Part shown: positions 42,021 to 49,919 of the stretch, piece by piece
How the letters are laid out: the number at the start of each line of letters is the position of its first letter
Position numbering within the stretch: the stretch's first letter is position 1
Assembly: GCF_003285545.1 (NCBI RefSeq)
Contig: NZ_QLNV01000001.1
Span: 372,001 to 436,000, forward strand
Direction of reading: 5' to 3'
Origin: Sinomicrobium soli
GTDB lineage: Bacteria; Bacteroidota; Bacteroidia; Flavobacteriales; Flavobacteriaceae
Length of the DNA stretch: 64,000 nucleotides
Translations under genes and position numbers: made by a program
The notes under the pieces: generated by a model
Told to the model about the DNA's origin: nothing
The model's database searches: none
The model's input: only the letters and a program-made list of their open reading frames with translations

Positions 42021-43406
42021 TTATTTCGTATTACCCGATTGTCCGGTTTTTATATAATACCCGCCGGTTTTTTTACTCCCTCTTCTTTCCACTATGTTTT
42101 GTTCCATCAATTTGCCAATGTGTCTTTCAGCCGTTCTTGTCGGTATATTGCCCAGCAATGCTATTATTTCCTTTAGTTGTATTCCCGGGTTATTTTCAAC
42201 CACCTTCAGCAAAGTTTTTAATCCGCCACTTAATCCGCCACTTAATCCGCCACTTAATCCGCCACTTAATCCGCCACTTATTTTATCTTCATCTTGTTTC
42301 GTTCTTTGTTGTTCGTACTCAAGCCCCGTTATAAAGCCGCCGGGAGTAGCGTCAAATACAAACTTCATCGTGGGATAGTCTTTAATTTCTTTCCTAATCC
42401 TCACGAAACCACTACCATATTTCTCAATATCGCCCGCCAGATAAAACGCCTCGGCGATAAGCTTATTTCGGGTATGGGCAGAATAGTTGTCTTTTTTGAG
42501 TTGCTCGACCGTCAGCCCACCATAAAGTCCTCCAGGGTTAAAACAGGAAATGCTTTTATCAAAAATTTTGATCTGTACATCTATCGGGCTTAAATAATCA
42601 CGGTGGATCACACTATTAAGCACCAATTCCCGTAAGGCCGGAAGCGGGTATTCAAAAATCTCAGTACGTTTAGTGGTTTTGCCCGTAATTTCAAAAGCCA
42701 CTTTTATATGGCCTATAATATAGTTCATCGCATCTTCCACTACTTCAAACAAGGTACCGTTAAGCATCTTGTCGTCAATAATCATGGAAGGCGTCTTAAA
42801 CCGTCCCAAATGCAGGTTATATTCCGTTTTTTCGGAAGCAAACAACAGCCAGGCGGCATGGGTAATGGTATTGCCATTTATGAGCTTAAGTTTTTCCAGG
42901 TCGAGCCGCCACTCGCCAGACAACCGAAACCGCCCGGAACTATTTACTTTATCAATAAACTTTTCTATGCTATCCAGGTCCAGGTCGGCCACCGTCTTGC
43001 CCGGTTTAGTATAAGCGTCCCAGGACAATTGCAGGGATTGCAGATTGAGGTCGGTGATTTCATTAGGTGACAGTTGATGATTGGAGTTCCCTACCCGCCG
43101 GTAATAGCGTCCTTTGAAAGATACTGGTTTTACTGGAAATTCCTGTACCCGGATGACCGCCACTTTCTTTCCCTTGATCACTTTTTCGGTCACATCGGGA
43201 ACAATCCCCGGCTGGGTTTTATTCTTAATCTCGTTCACCCATTGCTGAAAAGTTTCTTTGCCGAACTCAAAATCCGGGATGGGTGTTCCTTTGTCGTCCA
43301 TACCCACATACACACTGCCTCCTTTACTATTGGCAAAAGCCGAAAGGGTTTCAATCACCGTATCGGAAAAACGGGATTTAAATTCGATATGTTGGTTTTC
43401 TTTCAA
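42021..43406 (-). CDS. AlbA_2 (Schlafen-type) domain and HATPase-like transcriptional regulator, second copy
   Basis: 461 residues. The AlbA_2 domain lies near the N-terminus (HIEFKSRFSDTVIETLSAFANSKGGSVYVGMDDKG), the ATPase-like part has ALRELVLNSVIHRDYLSPID and FNPGGLYGGL, and the C-terminus is a winged helix (LKEIIALLGNIPTRTAERHIGKLMEQNIVERRG). The linker holds five SGGL repeats, encoded by a 12-bp tandem repeat (42220-42279). The overall plan is the same as the gene at 18868, but the linker repeat is quite different. It lies directly upstream of the capsule promoter region on the same strand, bordered by C-element and MITE-like sequence. Confidence 0.85.
   Translation of the reverse strand: MKENQHIEFKSRFSDTVIETLSAFANSKGGSVYVGMDDKGTPIPDFEFGKETFQQWVNEIKNKTQPGIVPDVTEKVIKGKKVAVIRVQEFPVKPVSFKGRYYRRVGNSNHQLSPNEITDLNLQSLQLSWDAYTKPGKTVADLDLDSIEKFIDKVNSSGRFRLSGEWRLDLEKLKLINGNTITHAAWLLFASEKTEYNLHLGRFKTPSMIIDDKMLNGTLFEVVEDAMNYIIGHIKVAFEITGKTTKRTEIFEYPLPALRELVLNSVIHRDYLSPIDVQIKIFDKSISCFNPGGLYGGLTVEQLKKDNYSAHTRNKLIAEAFYLAGDIEKYGSGFVRIRKEIKDYPTMKFVFDATPGGFITGLEYEQQRTKQDEDKISGGLSGGLSGGLSGGLSGGLKTLLKVVENNPGIQLKEIIALLGNIPTRTAERHIGKLMEQNIVERRGSKKTGGYYIKTGQSGNTK
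42220..42279 (-). repeat. Coding 12-bp tandem repeat, 5 units (SGGL)5
   Basis: Five identical units aatccgccactt on the plus strand, in frame in the AlbA_2 gene. It sits at the same place in the protein as the TEQV repeat of the other AlbA_2 gene. Confidence 0.95.
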
Positions 43407-43461
43407 TTCTTTTTACAACTCATTTGTATATGTCAGGCTATACCCTTACTTTTTAAAACTT

Positions 43462-43650
43462 CTAAGAAACTGTTTAAATTTTGTTTTTGGAATATTTTAT
43501 AGTGTATTCCTGCCTGCCGGCAGGCAGGTTTTTGTCAGGCGAAGGTATTTTGAGGTGCATAGCCATAGCTATGGGGAGAGAAAAAGCCTTCATATGGAAC
43601 AAAAATCATCATTTTCGCCGCAATCAAATCAATTTAAACAAGCTCTAAGG
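43462..43650. mobile_element. MITE-like element with imperfect terminal inverted repeats
   Basis: The left end taagaaactgtttaaatt and the right end aatttaaacaagctctaa are imperfect inverted repeats (13 of 16 matching at the core). The inside has a 29-bp segment (43558-43586, catagccatagctatgggg and on) identical to the MITE at 49688-49848, although the ends differ. A P palindrome is inserted at 43509-43528. There is no open frame of note. Confidence 0.6.
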
Positions 43651-43751
43651 TATCTCGGGATTACAAATTTTTTCACGACCCATTTTACATTTTTTAACGA
43701 GGGCGCAAAACGCCTTCGATATTAAAACAAGTGTAAATATAACGAAAAATT

Positions 43752-43870
43752 GCCCTGGTCGGGGGGAAGAATCTCAACCCAGACCAAAAGAACTTCAATA
43801 GCATAACGGAAAGGCCGGAAATTCCTCCCCGACCGAAAAGGCCGGGACAGGCTCTATCGTCGGAATGACA
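43752..43870 (+). repeat. A-family repeat lacking its left end
   Basis: From ccctggtcggggggaagaatctc to TCGTCGGAATGACA, with the variant interior gaccgaaaaggccgggacaggctctatcgtcgg as at 1273-1327 and 6617-6701. Confidence 0.8.
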
Positions 43871-43875
43871 TTACG

Positions 43876-43937
43876 ACTGGCACTCGTTACAAACGAGCGC
43901 CAGTTGCAAACGAGCGCCAGGTTGCAAACGAGCGCCA
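43876..43937. repeat. D-family hairpin cluster after the Gfo/Idh gene
   Basis: ctggcactcgttacaaacgagcgccag forms a stem of about 11 bp with a small loop. Two further half units, ttgcaaacgagcgcca, follow. It ends 11 bp from the stop codon of the oxidoreductase gene and could act as a terminator. Confidence 0.75.
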
Positions 43938-43947
43938 TGACAGTATA

Positions 43948-45252
43948 CTACACTTCCGGGATGGAATAGCCGTTGTGGTAGGGGGCGGTGATCAGCTGAT
44001 CGGCCCGGGGGTCGTTAAATCTTTTTGCGGAGGGGTCCCAATAGATCTTTTTGCCGGTGCGGTAGGCGATATTTCCCATCTGGGAGAAGATGGCGATATC
44101 GGCGCCGGCTTCTACGGGGCAGTGCAGCAGGGAGCTGTCGCGCGCCCGGATGGCTTCGATAAAATTGGCGGCGTGCAGTTCGAGGCCGTTATCTGTACGC
44201 GGCTGCAGGGGTACGGCTTCCATACGTTCTTTTTCGGGGATCACTTCCCAGCCGTCGCGGTTGAGCACCAGGGTGCCCTGGTTGCCGATAAAGGCCACGC
44301 CGTGGTTCCGGCGGTACGGTCCGCCGTCAATACCGTTGGCGTGCTCCCACTGTATGTTGAAACCGTCAAACTCGAATACGGTGGTAAGCGTATCGGGGGT
44401 CTCCGCCGCATCGTCGGGATAAGCGAATTTCCCCCCCGAGGCCATCACCGATTTCGGGCGGCCGGCTTTCATGCCCAGCAGGGCATAATCGAGCATATGT
44501 ACCCCCCAGTCTGTCATAAGCCCGCCTGCATAGTCCCAGAACCAGCGGAACTCAAAATGAAAGCGGTTGGGATTAAAGGGCCTTTTTTCTGCCGGCCCCA
44601 GCCAGCGGTCGTAGTCTACCCCTTCCGGTACGGGGCCGTCGGGTTTTACGGGAATGCTCTTCATCCAGCCCTGGTAGGCCCAGGCTTTTACCAGGCGGAT
44701 GCTGCCCAGCTTCCCGGAATGTACAAAGGCTACCGCATCGCGGAAATGTTTCTGGCTGCGCTGCCATTGCCCTACCTGTACGATACGGTTGTATTTCCGC
44801 GCCGCACCGACCATGGCTTCACATTCGGTAATAGAATTTCCCAGGGGCTTCTCTACATAGACATCCTTGCCGGCCGCACAGGCATCGATCATCTGCAGGC
44901 AGTGCCAGTGGTCCGGCGTACCGATCACCACCGCATCTACCTTATCCGAAGCCAGCAGCTCCCTGTAATCGGTGTAGCGCTTGACCTTTATCCCCCGTTC
45001 TGCCAGCTCCTTCTCCCGCATGTCCAGCACATTGCGGTCTACATCGCACAAGGCCGTGCACTCGGTGCCGGGGTGCTTCAGCACGGCATTGAGGTCTGAC
45101 CAGCCCATACCCTTGATCCCGATAGCGCCTATCCTTATTTTCCGCTCCGGGCGGTTTATCATCGAAAATGCGGAAGGCATTGCCGATCCCATACCCACCG
45201 CCGCCGTAAATGCCGCAGAAGTACGGATAAAGTTTCTCCTGGTGTTTTTCAT
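43948..45252 (-). CDS. Secreted Gfo/Idh/MocA-family oxidoreductase (Tat signal)
   Basis: 434 residues from the ATG at 45252, starting MKNTRRNFIRTSAAFTAAVGMGSAM, a twin-arginine signal. The NAD(P) domain starts RIGAIGIKGMGWSDLNAVL, followed by the family motifs IGTPDHWH and YVEKPLGNSITECEAM. The C-terminal domain has GGLMTDWGVHMLDYALLGM with a conserved DWG-x-H. The family oxidises or isomerises sugars with a tightly bound nicotinamide. Secreted members are common near polysaccharide-degradation loci in Bacteroidota. It has its own TATATTTG box at 45307-45314 (minus strand). The substrate is unknown. Confidence 0.9.
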   Translation of the reverse strand: MKNTRRNFIRTSAAFTAAVGMGSAMPSAFSMINRPERKIRIGAIGIKGMGWSDLNAVLKHPGTECTALCDVDRNVLDMREKELAERGIKVKRYTDYRELLASDKVDAVVIGTPDHWHCLQMIDACAAGKDVYVEKPLGNSITECEAMVGAARKYNRIVQVGQWQRSQKHFRDAVAFVHSGKLGSIRLVKAWAYQGWMKSIPVKPDGPVPEGVDYDRWLGPAEKRPFNPNRFHFEFRWFWDYAGGLMTDWGVHMLDYALLGMKAGRPKSVMASGGKFAYPDDAAETPDTLTTVFEFDGFNIQWEHANGIDGGPYRRNHGVAFIGNQGTLVLNRDGWEVIPEKERMEAVPLQPRTDNGLELHAANFIEAIRARDSSLLHCPVEAGADIAIFSQMGNIAYRTGKKIYWDPSAKRFNDPRADQLITAPYHNGYSIPEV

Positions 45253-45306
45253 CACTGATTGGTTTTTGAGAAACGGGTTTTTCCCGTTCGTAATCGTTAT
45301 TCCTAA

Positions 45307-45314
45307 CAAATATA
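45307..45314 (-). promoter_or_regulatory. Probable -7 box TATATTTG of the Gfo/Idh gene
   Basis: It matches TAnnTTTG, 54 bp before the start codon. A TTG lies 22 bp further upstream (45337-45339), slightly longer than ideal spacing. Confidence 0.5.
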
Positions 45315-45402
45315 GAAAAACTTATAGTAGAAATGACAATTATAAACTTACCCATGACGTATCTATGGTAAGTTACGACAGGATGAGGGAGATTTTTCTG
45401 TT

Positions 45403-46131
45403 TTATTTAAAGCTTAATTTTTTAACCAGATATTTATCCACCCATTCAGGAATTGTATCACTATATACAGAGACTTCCTGTCCTGACTTTTCTAAAACCA
45501 CATCCCTGTTTTTGCTGGAACTGTCCAGAACATAAGCACGGTCGGCTTCCATAAATGCAGAAGATAATAATTCCAGTGACCTGTAATAACGACTCTCTAT
45601 TTTTTCATCAGATACATAGTGCCCTCCTTTTCTGTGACGAATATATACCCTTGATTTATTGATTTCAGGATCCTGAGTACATATAAAATACAGGTAAGTT
45701 TTAAATCCGCTCGATCTCGCATGCCTTAAAAAGCTTACTTTCGACGGATGAGACATCACTGTTTCAAAAGAAAACCCGGAAGTACACCTCAGAAGAATAA
45801 TCCTGAAAAACTCACAGATAAGAGCAGCATGATAACTATTTATGTCGTCTTCGGCGACCATTATATTCTCTTTTAAACGAATTGGAGGAAAATATGAAGT
45901 GCCGAGACGATTTTCCAAATCACAATTCAGTATAAAAGTATTCCATTCCTGATCGCTTACCTGCCGGGGAAGATATTCATTACAATCCAGAAATCCATGA
46001 TTTTTAAATGAGGTCTTTACATTATCCGCATTAACAAAATAGCCCATATTAAAATCATCACTAATTTGTTCGATCAAAGAAGACTTCCCTGATCCGTTGG
46101 GACCCGCGAACATACGAAAGCGTTTAGCCAT
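45403..46131 (-). CDS. Zeta-toxin-like P-loop kinase
   Basis: 242 residues from the ATG at 46131, starting MAKRFRMFAGPNGSGKSSLIEQ with Walker A GPNGSGKSS at 10-18. GYFVNADNVK follows and SGFSFETVMSHPSK resembles the substrate loop of zeta toxins (family FETVxS), with RVYIRHRKGGHYVSDEKI later on, which fits the zeta R-V-x-x-R-V-x-x-GGH-x-V segment. Zeta toxins phosphorylate UDP-N-acetyl sugars and block wall synthesis. The start overlaps the stop of the small gene upstream by 8 bp, like a toxin-antitoxin pair. Zeta proteins without a classical epsilon antitoxin are common in this phylum. Confidence 0.8.
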   Translation of the reverse strand: MAKRFRMFAGPNGSGKSSLIEQISDDFNMGYFVNADNVKTSFKNHGFLDCNEYLPRQVSDQEWNTFILNCDLENRLGTSYFPPIRLKENIMVAEDDINSYHAALICEFFRIILLRCTSGFSFETVMSHPSKVSFLRHARSSGFKTYLYFICTQDPEINKSRVYIRHRKGGHYVSDEKIESRYYRSLELLSSAFMEADRAYVLDSSSKNRDVVLEKSGQEVSVYSDTIPEWVDKYLVKKLSFK

Positions 46132-46378
46132 CTGCCAATACAAAATGTTTTTTGTCAAGACGCACCGTATCAAATACGGATTTTCTCAACACTACAGAAG
46201 CCCCATCAGGATGTACTTCGATGAGCTTCCCATTTCTTACTACCTTATAACTTAATCCCAGAGCCCTATTCGTCCTCTCCGATATTTTCCAGACTCTTTT
46301 CTGGGCCGTAATAAGGCTCTTTATGTCCTTGTTCTTTTTCATCCCGGAATAATCAAGTTTCGATCTGTAAATATACAT
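46124..46378 (-). CDS. Small protein preceding the zeta-like kinase, probable antitoxin partner
   Basis: 84 residues from the ATG at 46378; a TTG at 46393 is less likely, and an internal ATG also exists. It is basic at the start (KKNKDIKSLITAQKRVWKISE), followed by strands LGLSYKVVRNGKLIEVHPDGASVVLRKSVF. I recognise no named family, but small proteins of this kind are found ahead of zeta-like P-loop kinases in Bacteroidota. The overlap with the kinase gene suggests coupled translation. The antitoxin role is inferred from position only. Confidence 0.6.
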   Translation of the reverse strand: MYIYRSKLDYSGMKKNKDIKSLITAQKRVWKISERTNRALGLSYKVVRNGKLIEVHPDGASVVLRKSVFDTVRLDKKHFVLADG

Positions 46379-46471
46379 ATTATTATCTAACAATCCTGCT
46401 CAAAGAGTTTGCAACTTCGAAGACCGGGGCGTTTTAAATGTGTGTATGCTTTTGAAGCTTTGTACCGGGGT

Positions 46472-46500
46472 GGAGATTCTTCGCTTCGCTCTGAATGACA
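46472..46500 (-). repeat. A-family repeat end fragment without P palindrome
   Basis: In minus orientation it reads GTCATTCAGAGCGAAGCGAAGAATC. It is an empty version of the P site: GCGAA runs directly into GAATC. Confidence 0.8.
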
Positions 46501-46514
46501 AGGATTTGCGAACG

Positions 46515-46560
46515 ACTGGCACTCGTTATAAACGAGCGCCAGGTTACAAACGAGCACCAG
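46515..46560. repeat. D-family hairpin overlapping the rfbD stop codon
   Basis: ctggcactcgttataaacgagcgccag plus a further half unit ttacaaacgagcaccag. The last rfbD codons (GARL-stop, 46544 onward) are encoded by this repeat. Confidence 0.78.
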
Positions 46561-47404
46561 CGGCAAGATAGTCGTCCAGGCTGTCTTTCCAGTGGGGAAT
46601 GGTGATCCCGAGGTCGTTTTTGATGGCTTCCTTGCTCAGTACGGCATAGGCAGGGCGCCTGGCGGGAGTGGGAAAGCGGGCGGAAGTGACGGGGTTTACC
46701 TCACAGGGGATACCGGACCACTGAACAATGGCTGTGGCAAAATCGAACCAGGTACATATTCCTTCATTGGTGTAATGATAGGTCTTCACTTCCTTTTGAT
46801 GTAGTCGCGGCACCATATACAGCAATACCTCAGCGAGATCGGCCGCGCGAGTGGGACTGCCGTATTGATCGGCCACCACTTCGATCTCCGGACGTTGCCG
46901 GGCGAGTTGGAGTATCTTATTCACAAAATTGTTTCCCTGCCCGTACAGCCAGGCCGTACGTACGATGGCCGAATGACGGGGTGCTTCCTGCAGCATAAGG
47001 GCTTCTCCTTCCCATTTGGTCTGCCCGTAAACATTGACCGGGCTTACCGGGTCGGATTCGCGGTAGGGCTGCCGGCTTGTTCCGTCGAATACATAATCGG
47101 TGGAGAGATGTATCAGCCTGATACCGCGTTTCCTCGCGTGGTATGCGAGGACCCCTACGGCTTCGGCATTGATCTTCCGGGCTTCTTCGGGTTCTTCTTC
47201 GGCGCGGTCCACTGCCGTGTAGGCGGCGGTATTGATCACGGCCTCTACGGGATGGACCGATAAAAAACGGGTGATCTCCTTTTCATGACAGAGGTCGAGC
47301 GCTTCGCGGGAAGTAAACAGGAACCCCGCTCCCTTTCCGGCAGTACGGGCTGCCAGCGCCCTGCCCGTCTGCCCTCCCGCACCGGTGATCCACACCTTAC
47401 CCAT
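46544..47404 (-). CDS. rfbD: dTDP-4-dehydrorhamnose reductase
   Basis: 286 residues, normal length. VWITGAGGQTGRALA (about 4-18) is the NAD(P) motif, LIHLSTDYVFDG holds the catalytic Ser/Thr region, and NVYGQTKWEGE gives the YxxxK. It reduces dTDP-4-keto-L-rhamnose to dTDP-L-rhamnose. It overlaps the upstream rfbC stop by 8 bp. The last four codons come from a D-family hairpin, so the natural C-terminus has apparently been replaced by repeat sequence. The order rfbA-rfbC-rfbD on one strand with rfbB on the other is unusual. Confidence 0.94.
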   Translation of the reverse strand: MGKVWITGAGGQTGRALAARTAGKGAGFLFTSREALDLCHEKEITRFLSVHPVEAVINTAAYTAVDRAEEEPEEARKINAEAVGVLAYHARKRGIRLIHLSTDYVFDGTSRQPYRESDPVSPVNVYGQTKWEGEALMLQEAPRHSAIVRTAWLYGQGNNFVNKILQLARQRPEIEVVADQYGSPTRAADLAEVLLYMVPRLHQKEVKTYHYTNEGICTWFDFATAIVQWSGIPCEVNPVTSARFPTPARRPAYAVLSKEAIKNDLGITIPHWKDSLDDYLAAGARL

Positions 47405-47969
47405 GGAAGTCCGTTTTAAGGTCTACCAGCTCCGCCTGTGCCAGCAACGGCTGTGCGAGGTCTTTTGCCGACAGTTTCAGCGCTTCGCGGGGCAGTTGCC
47501 AGTCGATATCCAGCTGCGGGTCGTCGAAACGGATGCCCCGCTCGCTTTCGGGATGGTAATAGCGGTTGCTCTTATAGGCAAAAACCGCGTGTTCACTGAG
47601 CACTACAAAACCATGGGCAAATCCGCCGGGAATAAAAAGCTGCTTTTTGTTCTCCCCGGAGAGTTCCGCGCCCACCCATTGCCCGAAGGTAGGGGACCCT
47701 TTCCTGATATCGACCACTATATCTAACACGCGCCCCGAAACGACACGTACCAGCTTGGTCTGTGCATGGGGCGGCAACTGGTAATGAAGTCCGCGCAACA
47801 CCCCGAACGACGATGCCGATTCGTTGTCCTGGCAGAAATCCAGCGCCTGCCCGGTAAAGGCTTCGAGGGCATCACGGCGGAAGCTCTCCATAAAATACCC
47901 CCTGCGATCACCATGCACCACAGGCTCACACAGGATGATATCGGGTATGGCGGTTCTGGTGAAATTCAT
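47397..47969 (-). CDS. rfbC: dTDP-4-dehydrorhamnose 3,5-epimerase
   Basis: 190 residues, normal length. The cupin pattern includes FQRD-like GYFMESFRRDALEAF, GVLRGLHYQLPPHAQTKLVRVVSGRVLDIVVDIRKGSPTFG (with the catalytic His in RGLHYQ) and FIPGGFAHGFVVLSEHAVFAYK. It epimerises C3 and C5 of dTDP-4-keto-6-deoxyglucose. It lies between rfbA (upstream, across an E-family repeat array) and rfbD (8-bp overlap). Confidence 0.95.
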   Translation of the reverse strand: MNFTRTAIPDIILCEPVVHGDRRGYFMESFRRDALEAFTGQALDFCQDNESASSFGVLRGLHYQLPPHAQTKLVRVVSGRVLDIVVDIRKGSPTFGQWVGAELSGENKKQLFIPGGFAHGFVVLSEHAVFAYKSNRYYHPESERGIRFDDPQLDIDWQLPREALKLSAKDLAQPLLAQAELVDLKTDFHG

Positions 47970-48007
47970 AGTAATACTTCTTTTCTTAGCGGCAGCAAGA
48001 TATTAAA

Positions 48008-48199
48008 TAATGTTGGTAATTTGATAATGTGCCAATTTGATAATGTGCCAATGTGGTAATGTGTCAATGAGATAATGTGGTAATGTGCCAATGTGATAAT
48101 GTGCCAATGTGATAATGTGCCAATGTGATAATGTGATAATGTGATAATTGACTAATTATCGAATTGACCAATTGACTAATTATCACATTGACCAATTGG
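48008..48199. repeat. E-family array between rfbC and rfbA
   Basis: gataatgtgccaatgtgataatg units followed by taattgactaattatc and related units, of the same sequence type as 2590-2832. The array fills the gap between rfbA and rfbC and probably separates their expression. Confidence 0.85.
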
Positions 48200-49072
48200 C
48201 TAATTAACTTTCCGGAGGAGGTATTGGCCGTACTCGCACTGTTTCATGGGGTGGGCGAGGGCGAGTAGCTGTTCGCGGGTGATATAGCCGCGGTCGTAGG
48301 CGATCTCTTCGAGGCAGGCGACCTTGAGCCCCTGGCGTGTTTCTATGGTCCGGATAAAATTGGAGGCTTCCAGCATCGACTGGTGAGTACCGGTATCGAG
48401 CCAGGCATAACCGCGGCCCATAAGTTCTACGGTCAGTTCACCGCGGCGAAGGTATTCGGCATTGACCGCCGTGATCTCCAGTTCGCCCCGGGCGCTGGGG
48501 GTAATGCCGGCAGCGATATCCACCACCGAATTGGGGTAGAAATAAAGCCCGGTAACGGCATAATTGCTCCTCGGTTGCCGTGGTTTTTCTTCAATGCTCA
48601 GGGCCTTGCCGTCACGGTCGAACTCGATCACCCCGTAACGTTCGGGGTCCTGTACATTATACCCGAACACGGTGGCCTTCTGCTCCTGCTCTACCCGGTT
48701 TACGGCGTGTTCCAGCAGGGCAGTGAGCCCGTGGCCGTAGAATATATTGTCGCCCAGTACCAGGCATACGGGATCTTTACCGATAAATTCCTTTCCTATG
48801 AGAAACGACTGTGCGAGTCCGTCCGGACTGGGCTGGGCAGCGTATTGCAGGGAAATACCCAGTTGCGAACCGTCGCCTAACAGCTTGCGGAATTGCTCCA
48901 GGTCGCCGGGGGTGGTGATGATCAGCACCTCCCGTATCCCGGCCAGCATAAGCACGGAAAGCGGGTAATACACCATCGGTTTGTCGTATATGGCCAGGAG
49001 CTGCTTCGAAACTCCCCTGGTAACCGGGTACAGCCGGCTCCCGGTACCCCCGGCGAGGACTATTCCTTTCAT
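48200..49072 (-). CDS. rfbA: Glucose-1-phosphate thymidylyltransferase
   Basis: 290 residues. It starts [33 protein letters not shown], the nucleotide-binding G-x-GxR and the PKQ-like lysine motif. [18 protein letters not shown] and [14 protein letters not shown] complete the RmlA pattern. It makes dTDP-glucose from dTTP and glucose-1-phosphate, the first step to dTDP-rhamnose. It leads the minus-strand rfb genes; a TACATTTG box (49134-49141) lies upstream of the start. Confidence 0.96.
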   Translation of the reverse strand: MKGIVLAGGTGSRLYPVTRGVSKQLLAIYDKPMVYYPLSVLMLAGIREVLIITTPGDLEQFRKLLGDGSQLGISLQYAAQPSPDGLAQSFLIGKEFIGKDPVCLVLGDNIFYGHGLTALLEHAVNRVEQEQKATVFGYNVQDPERYGVIEFDRDGKALSIEEKPRQPRSNYAVTGLYFYPNSVVDIAAGITPSARGELEITAVNAEYLRRGELTVELMGRGYAWLDTGTHQSMLEASNFIRTIETRQGLKVACLEEIAYDRGYITREQLLALAHPMKQCEYGQYLLRKVN

Positions 49073-49133
49073 TTAGTTTCTTAGTTCTTAGTTCTTAGTT
49101 TGTAGTCAGTTTTCCGGTTGCATAATAATAATA

Positions 49134-49141
49134 CAAATGTA
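49134..49141 (-). promoter_or_regulatory. Probable -7 box TACATTTG of rfbA
   Basis: It matches TAnnTTTG, 62 bp before the rfbA start, in an AT-rich stretch shared with the divergent toxin-antitoxin promoter. No good TTG is found at the -33 distance. Confidence 0.4.
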
Positions 49142-49189
49142 ACTTATTGTTTTTTATTATTGATGACCCCTTAAACATGTTTGGAAAAG

Positions 49190-49220
49190 TTGTACTTTTT
49201 TAAAATTCGCAGTATATTTA
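49190..49220 (+). promoter_or_regulatory. Promoter of the antitoxin-toxin-rfbB unit (TTG-N20-TATATTTA)
   Basis: TTG at 49190-49192, a 20-bp spacer, then TATATTTA at 49213-49220, one base off TAnnTTTG. It is 30 bp before the antitoxin start codon. Confidence 0.6.
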
Positions 49221-49235
49221 CGTAACTTATACGTA
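49219..49235. promoter_or_regulatory. Candidate TA operator TACGTA-N5-TACGTA
   Basis: Two palindromic TACGTA hexamers, 11 bp centre to centre, overlap the end of the -7 box. This is the usual place and spacing for a ribbon-helix-helix antitoxin operator. Confidence 0.5.
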
Positions 49236-49250
49236 TCAAAATCTGTTATT

Positions 49251-49505
49251 ATGGTCAGGAAAGAATTGCATCTGGATGAACAGGTCATTAAAATACTGGA
49301 AGCCGAGGCCCGGCGGCAGAACAGAAGCCTGAAAAACTACCTCGAACATCTTGCCATAGCGCAGGCGAAAGAACTTGAAGTCCCCCCGAAAGCATATACG
49401 GAAATGATGGACGATCTATGCTATAAATTCGATAAGGGACAAATTGAATTTTCTGCTATTGAAGATGTTTTAGCCCGGTATGGAATATCTGATCAGAGTC
49501 TCTAA
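49251..49505 (+). CDS. Antitoxin-like small protein upstream of the broken toxin gene
   Basis: 84 residues, starting MVRKELHLDEQVIKILEAEARRQNRSLKNYLEHLAI. This is a ribbon-helix-helix-like N-terminus (strand ELHL, helix 1, turn, helix 2). The C-terminal half is acidic and includes FDKGQIEFSAIEDVLARYG, the likely toxin-binding arm. The toxin start lies 26 bp before its stop, so translation is coupled. With the toxin gene interrupted downstream, it may now act only as an autoregulated DNA-binding protein ahead of rfbB. Confidence 0.75.
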   Translation: MVRKELHLDEQVIKILEAEARRQNRSLKNYLEHLAIAQAKELEVPPKAYTEMMDDLCYKFDKGQIEFSAIEDVLARYGISDQSL

Positions 49506-49919
49506 AGAAGCCGAAAGGGACCTACACACTGCAAAATGTTATTACAGGGGTTTAGATAGGGAAGCCGATTTTGAACGGGATTTCCTGAGTCAGATTACCT
49601 TTCTTAAAAGTAATCCGTTTCTCTTTCAGGTCTATTACCGGAATATCCGGAAAGTGCATTTTCATCGTTTTAAGTATTCTATCCATTGAACTCGTCTTGG
49701 GTTGTTTCATTTAGGCGAAAAGCCACTATTTTGTGCCCAGATGAAGGCTTTTTTGAGCCACATAGCCATAGCTATGGGGAGAGAAAAAGACAATATATGG
49801 GTGCAAAAGAGGGTTTTGCAGCAAATTATAATAACTCAAGACGAGTTCATTATCTTATTGACCAGGATATCGTCTACGTATTACGAATACTTCATTTTAA
49901 ACAATATGACGGATCATGA
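49480..49919 (+). pseudogene. RelE/ParE-type toxin gene interrupted by a 161-bp MITE
   Basis: The first part encodes 69 residues, MEYLIRVSKEAERD to HRFKYSIH, and stops at a TGA formed by the element's first bases. After the element the frame continues YLIDQDIVYVLRILHFKQYDGS. Removing 49688-49851 restores a continuous 91-residue RelE/ParE toxin, with FKYSIHYLIDQD across the junction. The restored stop TGA (49917-49919) overlaps the rfbB ATG at 49916. So the intact gene was translationally coupled to rfbB. The truncated protein lacks the final strands and is likely inactive. Confidence 0.88.
49688..49848. mobile_element. 161-bp MITE with 15-bp terminal inverted repeats and 3-bp target duplication
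   Basis: Left end GAACTCGTCTTGGGTTGTTT; the right end in reverse complement reads GAACTCGTCTTGAGTTATTA. The target ATT is duplicated at 49685-49687 and 49849-49851. The inside has a 29-bp segment shared with the element at 43462-43650. It codes for nothing evident. Confidence 0.88.
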
